From: Thiotrichales bacterium
GTDB lineage: Bacteria > Pseudomonadota > Gammaproteobacteria > PS1 > Pseudothioglobaceae
Assembly: GCA_002698045.1 (NCBI GenBank)
Contig: NZUR01000034.1
Coordinates: 1 to 6,830 of the forward strand
DNA: 6,830 nt
Reading direction: 5' to 3'
Under the pieces are notes generated by a model. The model was not told the origin of the DNA. It was given only the letters and a program-made list of their open reading frames with translations, and did no database searches. Of the stretch, positions 1-5,262 are shown piece after piece; position 1 is the first letter of the stretch, and every line of letters starts with the position of its first letter. Made by a program: the position numbers and the translations under genes.

Positions 1-553
1 TTGTAGTGTCAACTGGAACAACTAGACGCTTGTCAACAGAAAGAAGATAGGTGTCTTCCTTATTAACAGCTACACGCTCCTCTGGTGTTGAATTAATAAC
101 ATCTCTAGAAGACTGAGCTAGATTGGAAACAAAACTTATTTCCTCCTTAGGGTAGTCGTATTGCCATTTCCACTGCATTCCAGTTACTTTAACAGTCATG
201 TCAGCCTTGTCCAAAACCTCAATATCTATAAGTGTCTTTGATGCTGGGATTGCCATTGCGATTAAGATAATGATCGGTATACCCGTCCAAAGAAATTCAA
301 CAGCTGTGTTTTCGTGAAAATGAGCTGCTTTAGCGCCCTTGGATTTTCTGTGTGCAATAATTGAATAAAACATTGCGCCAAAAACAACAACACCAATTGC
401 AACACATACCCAAAACACCATCATATGAAGGCCATAAATATCCTTACTGATATCTGTAATTCCTTGGGTCATATTAAGCCCATATTCTGCCAATACAGAT
501 TTAGAGCTTAGTAAGGCTGTGATTGCGCCAGCAAGAGTCAACAATAGTTTCAT
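1..553 (-). CDS. coxB: Cytochrome c oxidase subunit II, N-terminal part (runs off the left edge)
   Basis: This is the first 184 residues of subunit II of an aa3-type cytochrome c oxidase, the subunit that carries the CuA centre and takes electrons from cytochrome c. Residues 1-22 form a signal peptide with a likely cut after VLA. A first membrane segment lies at about 44-66 and a second at about 84-104, preceded by the HFHENTAVEFLWT stretch typical of the family. GMQWKWQYDYP (125-135) is the conserved aromatic region used in electron entry. The CuA ligands lie further on and are outside the window, so their integrity cannot be judged. The ATG at 553-551 is preceded by GGAG with a 5-base gap, which supports this start. 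coxA and coxC would be expected to the left. The gene diverges from ctaA, which helps make heme A for the same enzyme. Confidence 0.95.
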   Translation of the reverse strand, partial: MKLLLTLAGAITALLSSKSVLAEYGLNMTQGITDISKDIYGLHMMVFWVCVAIGVVVFGAMFYSIIAHRKSKGAKAAHFHENTAVEFLWTGIPIIILIAMAIPASKTLIDIEVLDKADMTVKVTGMQWKWQYDYPKEEISFVSNLAQSSRDVINSTPEERVAVNKEDTYLLSVDKRLVVPVDTT

Positions 554-619
554 AGATTCTCCGAATTTAATATTTCTTTAAGGACTAACTAAAAAAATAA
601 CCACAATTAAAAAAAGGGT

Positions 620-648
620 ATTATATACAACATTTTTAAAATATACAG
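620..648 (-). promoter_or_regulatory. Candidate coxB promoter
   Basis: A perfect TATAAT -10 box reads on the minus strand at 625-620. The -35 position 17 bases upstream (648-643) reads CTGTAT, which is weak. Transcription would start near 613 and give a leader of about 60 bases before the coxB ATG. The assignment rests on the -10 box and its placement only. Confidence 0.35.
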
Positions 649-808
649 AAATGTCTAATATAACATTTCTACTTCGTTCAAAAAATGCTATCAAATGATA
701 CCTGTTTATGGCTTTTTTACCAAGCAAAAATTCGCCTTTATTCTCAATATTAATTGAACTTTATTCATCAACGCTTTGATATCAATAAAAAAAATAAAGT
801 AATAGTCG

Positions 809-838
809 TTGAAATTTAACAACAAAGTCCCATATACA
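809..838 (+). promoter_or_regulatory. Candidate ctaA promoter
   Basis: TTGAAA at 809-814 (five of six to TTGACA) and TATACA at 833-838 (four of six to TATAAT) are separated by 18 bases. The start would fall near 845, giving a leader of about 77 bases. A second, weaker option is TTGTTG (842-847) with AATATT (865-870) at 17 bases. The inverted repeat at 818-849 overlaps both options. Confidence 0.35.
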
Positions 839-849
839 ACTTTGTTGTT
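818..849. repeat. Perfect 10-bp inverted repeat upstream of ctaA
   Basis: AACAACAAAG at 818-827 is repeated in exact reverse complement at 840-849, with a 12-base centre. It lies 72 bases upstream of ctaA and spans the spacer, the -10 box and the probable start site of the best candidate promoter. No T-run follows either side and the arms have only three G/C pairs, so a terminator is unlikely. A protein-binding operator or a leader hairpin fits better. The repeat is seen; its role is inferred. Confidence 0.55.
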
Positions 850-921
850 TGCTATATTTAGCACAATATTTTCCCATCAATTAACTTGCTTCATTAAAAT
901 ACCTAGCTGCTAAACCAATGG

Positions 922-1899
922 ATGACTATGTACACAAAAACACTTAACCTTTCGCTAATATTGGCGCTTATAGTTGTCGTGCTTGGTGCATATACTCGTC
1001 TTGCAGATGCCGGACTAGGTTGTCCAGATTGGCCTGGGTGTTATGGCCAACTGCTTGTTCCTGATGTTGTATCAGGCGAGTATGAAAGGCCTCTTGATAC
1101 AGCAAAGGCCTGGAAAGAGATGGTTCATCGATATGCAGCATCTACACTTGGTCTTTCAATAATAGTGATATTTTTGTTTGCAGCGTTTCGCAAAACTGAA
1201 AGAGCTCAGTCAATAAAGCTCCCAGCCTTCCTGCTTTTACTGGTAGGCTTTCAGGGGGCACTTGGAATGTGGACGGTGACCGAACAAGTCCACCCTGGAA
1301 TTGTTACGACGCATCTATTAGGTGGCTTTTCAACAACGGTTTTAGTTTTTTGGTTGCTATTAAATCAGCGCACTTCGATGCAATTGAATCAACATGTTTT
1401 AAAGCGTCATAAAATAATGCTTGTTTCCGTTATCGCTCTTTTAGTGTTCCAAATTTTTCTAGGTGGGTGGACAAGTACAAACTATGCAGCCCTGTCATGT
1501 GGTGAATATTTTCCAACCTGTTTAGACCAGATGTGGCCTGATGATATGGATTTTAAAAATGCATATTTTTGGGGACCACTTGGCATAGATTACGAGTTTG
1601 GTGTTTTGGAAAATCAAACCAGAAGCGCTATTCAAATGGTTCACAGGATTGGCGCGTTGGTTGTTACGGCAGCTATAATTGCCTTGACTTTTTCTTTTAA
1701 AAATTATACGATTCTTAAAAATAACCTTTTTCTGATACTTATTCTTTTAGCAGCACAGGTTGCCCTAGGGGTCATCAATGTTGTCATGTCATTGCCAATG
1801 TTTGCCGCTGTGATGCACAACGCAGTCGCGCTAGGTCTCTTACTAAGCCTCATAAGCTTGGCTCACAAAATATTTAAAAATCCAATGACTGCTCAATGA
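922..1899 (+). CDS. ctaA: Heme A synthase (Cox15/CtaA family)
   Basis: CtaA is an inner-membrane enzyme that oxidises the C8 methyl of heme O to a formyl group, giving heme A for cytochrome c oxidase. The 325-residue protein has about eight membrane segments in two similar halves. Conserved residues are all present: Glu66 and His69 in EMVHR, His131 in THLLGG, and His241 and His299 in the second half. The two periplasmic-loop cysteine pairs are Cys34/Cys40 in CPDWPGC and Cys193/Cys200. The start at 922 has no clear ribosome site; ATG at 928, in the same frame, is an equally possible start, giving 323 residues. An out-of-frame ATG at 918 opens a frame that stops at 947. sco1 follows after 28 bases in the same direction, probably co-transcribed. 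ctaB, which makes its substrate, lies on the opposite strand nearby. Confidence 0.95.
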   Translation: MTMYTKTLNLSLILALIVVVLGAYTRLADAGLGCPDWPGCYGQLLVPDVVSGEYERPLDTAKAWKEMVHRYAASTLGLSIIVIFLFAAFRKTERAQSIKLPAFLLLLVGFQGALGMWTVTEQVHPGIVTTHLLGGFSTTVLVFWLLLNQRTSMQLNQHVLKRHKIMLVSVIALLVFQIFLGGWTSTNYAALSCGEYFPTCLDQMWPDDMDFKNAYFWGPLGIDYEFGVLENQTRSAIQMVHRIGALVVTAAIIALTFSFKNYTILKNNLFLILILLAAQVALGVINVVMSLPMFAAVMHNAVALGLLLSLISLAHKIFKNPMTAQ

Positions 1900-1927
1900 C
1901 TTTATTAATAATTCAAAACACCCTAAT

Positions 1928-2653
1928 ATGAACAAATCAACTCTGCTCTCTTCGCTGTTTTTAATCGTCCTTATTGGAGTTGCTGCTTTTTTTTATTTTG
2001 GTGGAAAACCAAGTATTGGTGAGCTAAAAAATTCCGTCGCTCCTGCTGCATCTCTATACCCACAAGCAAAATCTGTTTCCGATAAACTAAACTTTATAAA
2101 TGATAGATCCGATGCTGTTCATTTATCTGATCTGACTCAAGGCAAGTGGGCTTTATTATATTTTGGATATACCTCATGTCCGGATATATGCCCAGTTGAC
2201 CTCTCAAAAATTAATCTTACTTATCAGATGATGGACAACAAAGATAGCCTTCAAGTTGTCTTTATTTCTGTAGACCCTAGTCGAGACATTGGAGGGCTTG
2301 ATAAGTTTGCAAGTGCTTTTAACCCATCTTTTCTCGGCTTAACAGCATATCAAGATGAGCTGATGTCTATTAGCAGATCTCTTGGAGTTTATCATGAGGT
2401 TGTCGAGTCACAAAAATTAGCGCAAGAAGATCATAGCTCCCATGGTGAAAGTGGTGAACACGATCATGAGGGTCACGATATGGATAATAGTGACAGCCAG
2501 ACAAGCACCAAAACTGCACATTATGAAATTGACCATACTAGCAGCTACCTACTCTTTAACCCCGACCTTAAGTTAACTGCCTTGTTAACAAGTCCTCATG
2601 AGCCTGCCCCTATGGCGAAGGCTATTGATGAAATTATTGAGGCGCTAAGATAA
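1928..2653 (+). CDS. sco1: SCO1/SenC family copper chaperone with His-rich insert
   Basis: Sco proteins are membrane-anchored, thioredoxin-fold proteins that deliver copper to, or reduce the thiols of, the CuA site of cytochrome oxidase subunit II. This 241-residue protein has one N-terminal membrane anchor at about 5-24 and a periplasmic domain. The copper ligands are visible: Cys84 and Cys88 in YTSCPDICP, and His203 in DHTSSYLLF. ISVDPSRD at 113-120 is also typical. Between about 160 and 198 there is an acidic, His-rich insert holding His169, 172, 178, 180 and 183, just before the ligand His; most Sco proteins have a shorter loop here. No clear ribosome site precedes the ATG. The gene follows ctaA and its stop overlaps that of the convergent DUF2970 gene by 9 bp. 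The family is certain; whether it loads copper or reduces thiols is not shown. Confidence 0.95.
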   Translation: MNKSTLLSSLFLIVLIGVAAFFYFGGKPSIGELKNSVAPAASLYPQAKSVSDKLNFINDRSDAVHLSDLTQGKWALLYFGYTSCPDICPVDLSKINLTYQMMDNKDSLQVVFISVDPSRDIGGLDKFASAFNPSFLGLTAYQDELMSISRSLGVYHEVVESQKLAQEDHSSHGESGEHDHEGHDMDNSDSQTSTKTAHYEIDHTSSYLLFNPDLKLTALLTSPHEPAPMAKAIDEIIEALR

Positions 2654-2836
2654 AGCAAACTTTACTGCAAAAAGTATAGTTCCAATAAAAAGGATTGTCA
2701 TAATTAGTCCAACAATTATGTATGACCAGGGGCCGTTTTTCTCAGTAGACTCAAAATCTTTTTCAAGGTTTTGCTTTTTGCCAACACCAATCATGGCTGA
2801 TGCTACCGCCCGAAAGACTTGCAGCATTGCCCTCAT
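2645..2836 (-). CDS. DUF2970 small membrane protein
   Basis: This 63-residue protein matches the DUF2970 pattern: an amphipathic N-terminus (LQVFRAVASAMIGVGKKQN), a charged middle with KDFE, a GPW motif at 35-37, and one C-terminal membrane segment at about 38-60. Family members are regularly encoded in cytochrome oxidase clusters of Gammaproteobacteria, but no function is established to my knowledge. It begins 2 bases after the ctaB stop and is probably co-transcribed with ctaB. The only nearby ribosome-like site, GGAG at 2853-2850, is 13 bases away, so translation may depend on coupling to ctaB. An ATG at 2827 is an alternative start giving 60 residues. The TAG stop lies inside the last codons of sco1 on the other strand. 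The gene is likely real because the sequence is family-like from end to end. Confidence 0.8.
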   Translation of the reverse strand: MRAMLQVFRAVASAMIGVGKKQNLEKDFESTEKNGPWSYIIVGLIMTILFIGTILFAVKFALS

Positions 2837-2838
2837 AG

Positions 2839-3735
2839 CTAAATAGAAACTCCAAAGGTCATCAGCAGATAGTGGTCAATTAAAAGAGCCACGAATAAAA
2901 CCATCAGGTAATTTACAGAGTACTTAAAGGTTTTAAATGCAATCCTTGGATTATCCGGCTCTAGAAAAATCTTAATAGAGTAGCCTAAGAAAAGAACGCC
3001 CAAAGTGGCTGCGGAAATTAGGTAAATAACTCCACTCATTCCAGTTAGATAAGGCAGGAGCGTAACGAGAAGCAATAGCACAGTATACAAGAGAATTTGT
3101 ACCCTAGTAAACTCAAGGCCATGGGTAACTGGCAACATAGGCACTTGCGCTTTTTTGTATTCATCTCGCCTATGAATAGCCAAAGCCCAAAAATGTGGTG
3201 GTGTCCAAATAAATACGATTAAAAAAAGTAAAAGCGCATATTCGATGCCTTGAGAACCGGCAACCGAGGTCCACCCAAGAACTGGCGGCGCAGCTCCAGC
3301 AGCGCCACCAATAACGATGTTTTGTGGCGTTGCATGTTTTAAATACATCGTATAAAAAACCGCATAACCAATAAGCGACAAGAATGTTAAAACAGCGGTT
3401 AACGCATTAACGAAGAAAAACAGCAAACCAATACCAACAAACCCTAAAAACAAGCCCCAAATAAGAGCTTGATTACGAGTTACTTTTCCCTTGGGTAATG
3501 GTCGACGATCTGTTCTTGACATTTGTAGATCAATTTTTTCATCAATAATATGGTTGAAAACTGCTGCAGACATCGCAGACAATGAAATACCAATTGAAGC
3601 AACAACTACAAGCAACAAGTTAGGTACATAAGGAACAGCTAAAAGCATTCCAACAACAGCGGTTAGTAAAATAAGCGAAACAACTTTTAATTTACATAGG
3701 GCTAATAGATCTTTAATTGAAAGCGAGCTTGTCAT
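2839..3735 (-). CDS. ctaB: Protoheme IX farnesyltransferase (heme O synthase)
   Basis: CtaB (CyoE in quinol oxidase operons) is an inner-membrane UbiA-family prenyltransferase that adds a farnesyl group to heme b, giving heme O. The 298-residue length is normal, with about nine membrane segments. The first Asp-rich motif begins NHIIDEKIDLQMSRTDRRP at 61-79, with Asn61, Asp65 and Asp69 in the usual places. The conserved loop around YLKHATPQNIVIGGAAGA runs at 131-148, followed by PPVLGW. WTPPHFWALAI at 177-187 and DEYKKAQVPMLPV at 191-203 complete the family pattern. The ATG has AGGA six bases upstream, lying inside the end of the preceding gene, so coupled translation is likely. The gap to the SCO-like gene is 3 bases and to the DUF2970 gene 2 bases. 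I use ctaB rather than cyoE because the neighbours are aa3 oxidase genes. Confidence 0.96.
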   Translation of the reverse strand: MTSSLSIKDLLALCKLKVVSLILLTAVVGMLLAVPYVPNLLLVVVASIGISLSAMSAAVFNHIIDEKIDLQMSRTDRRPLPKGKVTRNQALIWGLFLGFVGIGLLFFFVNALTAVLTFLSLIGYAVFYTMYLKHATPQNIVIGGAAGAAPPVLGWTSVAGSQGIEYALLLFLIVFIWTPPHFWALAIHRRDEYKKAQVPMLPVTHGLEFTRVQILLYTVLLLLVTLLPYLTGMSGVIYLISAATLGVLFLGYSIKIFLEPDNPRIAFKTFKYSVNYLMVLFVALLIDHYLLMTFGVSI

Positions 3736-3738
3736 TTT

Positions 3739-4275
3739 CTATCCTATTCTGGAGTACTTTAGAAGGCGCTTAAGGTCATTTAAAACAAATTTAATATTAA
3801 TTCCTTGAGGCTTGTAATAGAGCATAAAGTTGCCTATAGGATCAATTAAATAAATAGCATTCTCAGGAAATTTAGAAAGGCTATTAGTAAGCCTTTCACT
3901 AATAATTTTTGCTTTGATTAAGTTCTCATCAATAATCTTTGGTGATGATCCATCTTTAGTGATAAGCATTCTTTGAATTCGTCGCATATCCATATTTATA
4001 AGGGTGCGAATAGTCTTAATATCAGCAACTGCTTTATCACAAACACTGTCGCAGCTGCTCGCAACATAAACGATGGTCCATATGCCATCTAAAGAAGCGT
4101 CACCTTCAATTTCAATATCTGAGGCATCGGTAGCGATTACAGGGCGGACCAACTCCCCGTAATTAATCGTACTTTTAGTAAAATAGCTTGGGTTTAAATA
4201 AAAAAATAGAGTACCAAGAGCAATAGGCAATATAAATAATCCCAATAACGCCCAAAATTCTTTTTTTACAGTCAT
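3739..4275 (-). CDS. SCO-like membrane protein linked to cytochrome oxidase assembly
   Basis: This protein resembles the small thioredoxin-fold membrane proteins commonly encoded beside ctaA/ctaB in Gammaproteobacteria and often annotated as cytochrome oxidase assembly or hypothetical transmembrane proteins. With the start used here it has 178 residues: a short basic N-terminus, one membrane anchor at about 8-27 and a periplasmic domain. A CxxxC motif (CDSVC, Cys75 and Cys79) follows a hydrophobic strand (WTIVYVAS), as in Sco1, and DPIGNFMLYY at 145-154 matches the later strand of the fold. The third Sco ligand, a His before the last helix, is not seen, so copper binding like Sco1 is doubtful; a thiol role is possible. 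I chose ATG 4275 because AGGA lies 5 bases upstream; the frame extends to a TTG at 4323, but that part overlaps a candidate promoter. It heads the run with ctaB and DUF2970. Confidence 0.8.
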   Translation of the reverse strand: MTVKKEFWALLGLFILPIALGTLFFYLNPSYFTKSTINYGELVRPVIATDASDIEIEGDASLDGIWTIVYVASSCDSVCDKAVADIKTIRTLINMDMRRIQRMLITKDGSSPKIIDENLIKAKIISERLTNSLSKFPENAIYLIDPIGNFMLYYKPQGINIKFVLNDLKRLLKYSRIG

Positions 4276-4296
4276 TACAGTCCTAGAATCAAAACT

Positions 4297-4330
4297 GCGT
4301 AATGATACGCTGTTGAGTCTCAAAACTCAA
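4297..4330 (-). promoter_or_regulatory. Candidate promoter of the SCO-like/ctaB/DUF2970 run, with two hairpins
   Basis: On the minus strand, TTGAGT (4330-4325, four of six) and TATCAT (4307-4302, five of six) are separated by exactly 17 bases. A start near 4295 would leave about 20 bases, including the AGGA site, before the ATG at 4275. The same stretch has two inverted repeats: TTGAGT/ACTCAA (4313-4318 with 4325-4330) and GCGTA/TACGC (4297-4301 with 4306-4310). The second is followed two bases on by TTTT in the minus-strand direction, so a weak end to hisF transcription is an alternative reading. Confidence 0.45.
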
Positions 4331-4334
4331 TATT

Positions 4335-5108
4335 CTATAGTCTAACTTCAATGCCTCTATCGTGCATTGATTGTTTAGCCTCTCCTATAGTATATTCCCC
4401 AAAGTGAAAAATGCTTGCCGCTAGAACTGCATCTGCACCGCCATCTATCACGCCTTCGGATAAATGCGACAACTTGCCAACGCCTCCAGATGCAATAACA
4501 GGGACAGAAACTGCATCCGATATTGCTCTAGTAAGGGCAATATCAAAACCATCCTTTGTTCCATCTCTGTCCATTGAGGTTAATAAAATCTCACCTGCAC
4601 CTGCATCTCCCTGAGTCATTTTTATAGCCCACTCAATAGCATCAATCCCAGTTGGTTTGCGCCCCCCATGAGTAAATATTTCCCATCTAGCCGGGTCATT
4701 AGAAACTCGTTTAGCATCAATCGCAATAACAATGCATTGAGATCCAAAAGTTCTAGAGAGTTCATTGATTAGTCCAGGATTAAAGATTGCGGCAGAATTA
4801 ACGGCCACCTTATCAGCGCCAGCCTTCAGCATTGCTCGAACATCCTCAGCTTTACGAATGCCTCCCCCCACAGTCAGCGGAATAAAGACCTGTTCAGCAA
4901 TTTTCTCAACCATATGTATAGTGGTATCTCGGCCCTCGTGCGACGCCGTAATGTCAAGAAAGGTAATCTCATCAGCGCCCTCAATATCGTAACGCTTTGC
5001 AACTTCAACAGGGTCGCCTGCGTCTTTAATATCAACAAATTGAACGCCTTTTACGACGCGCCCATCTCGGACATCAAGACATGGAATGATTCTCTTTGCT
5101 AAGCTCAT
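4335..5108 (-). CDS. hisF: Imidazole glycerol phosphate synthase subunit HisF (cyclase)
   Basis: HisF is the cytoplasmic cyclase subunit that, with ammonia from the HisH glutaminase, converts PRFAR to imidazole glycerol phosphate and AICAR, linking histidine and purine synthesis. The 257-residue protein is a full-length (beta-alpha)8 barrel. The two catalytic aspartates are visible: Asp12 in [11 protein letters not shown] and Asp131 in IVIAIDAKR. The phosphate-binding loops appear as TVGGGIR (79-85) and ASGGVG (206-211), with [12 protein letters not shown] at 176-187. The start is the ATG at 5108 ([13 protein letters not shown]), as in the family; a TTG three codons earlier is not needed. No clear ribosome site is seen. 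hisH, hisA and hisI are not in the window, so hisF is either isolated here or at the end of a broken his cluster. The downstream gap of 59 bases holds a candidate promoter for the next genes. Confidence 0.97.
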   Translation of the reverse strand: MSLAKRIIPCLDVRDGRVVKGVQFVDIKDAGDPVEVAKRYDIEGADEITFLDITASHEGRDTTIHMVEKIAEQVFIPLTVGGGIRKAEDVRAMLKAGADKVAVNSAAIFNPGLINELSRTFGSQCIVIAIDAKRVSNDPARWEIFTHGGRKPTGIDAIEWAIKMTQGDAGAGEILLTSMDRDGTKDGFDIALTRAISDAVSVPVIASGGVGKLSHLSEGVIDGGADAVLAASIFHFGEYTIGEAKQSMHDRGIEVRL

Positions 5109-5188
5109 ATGAAACAATTTTACCGCATAAAGATATCTGTTTTTTAGTAAGCTAGTTTGTCCCTATAAGCTAAATACAGTAGCCAGAC

Positions 5189-5224
5189 TTTACATTAGGT
5201 TTTAGAGGGCCCTATAGGTATAAT
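5189..5224 (+). promoter_or_regulatory. Candidate uppS-cdsA-dxr promoter
   Basis: A perfect TATAAT lies at 5219-5224, but its -35 position at 17 bases reads TAGGTT, which is weak. An overlapping choice is TTTACA (5189-5194, five of six) with TATAGG (5213-5218) at 18 bases. Either would start transcription near 5225-5232, at or just before a nine-codon frame at 5233 that runs into uppS. The sequence around it contains the 8-bp palindrome AGGGCCCT at 5206-5213. Confidence 0.4.
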
Positions 5225-5232
5225 TGCGCCCT

Positions 5233-5262
5233 ATGGCTTCAAAAAAACAATACTTCTTATGA
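5233..5262 (+). other. Possible nine-codon leader frame overlapping the uppS start
   Basis: ATG at 5233 opens a nine-residue frame (MASKKQYFL) whose TGA overlaps the uppS ATG as ATGA. It starts 8 bases after the TATAAT at 5219-5224, so a transcript from that box could be leaderless. uppS itself has no visible ribosome site, which would suit coupling by re-initiation. Such short frames arise often by chance, so this is a suggestion only. Confidence 0.2.

Larger units (their letters stand above)
554..921. other. Divergent AT-rich intergenic region between coxB and ctaA
   Basis: This 368-bp gap contains no open frame that looks like a gene and no recognisable RNA gene. It must hold the promoters of coxB (leftward) and ctaA (rightward). 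Visible elements are a TATAAT on the minus strand at 625-620, an imperfect palindrome at 687-702, overlapping ATCAA/TTGAT half-sites at 767-785, and a perfect 10-bp inverted repeat at 818-849. The base composition is strongly AT-rich, so short palindromes are expected by chance; only the 818-849 repeat stands out clearly. Confidence 0.8.

Noticed and set aside
767..785. FNR binding site near ctaA
   Set aside because: The FNR consensus needs TTGAT-N4-ATCAA. Here the half-sites are either abutting (TTGATATCAA) or point outward (ATCAA-N4-TTGAT), so a classical site is not present.
918..947. Short frame starting at ATG 918 just ahead of ctaA
   Set aside because: It has ten codons including the stop, no ribosome site, and overlaps the ctaA start out of frame; too short to support as a gene.
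2581..2592. 12-bp perfect palindrome CTTGTTAACAAG
   Set aside because: It lies within sco1 coding sequence, has no loop and no T-run, and codes for ordinary residues; probably chance.
4276..4323. N-terminal extension of the SCO-like protein from TTG 4323
   Set aside because: It lies over a candidate promoter and two inverted repeats, while ATG 4275 has a well-placed AGGA and starts a normal membrane anchor.
4411..5102. Three plus-strand open frames of 62-75 codons inside hisF
   Set aside because: They lie antisense to a fully conserved hisF, have no family-like sequence or ribosome site, and are by-products of hisF codon use.
5109..5117. Three-codon extension of HisF from TTG 5117
   Set aside because: HisF proteins start at the [13 protein letters not shown] region and the ATG at 5108 fits.
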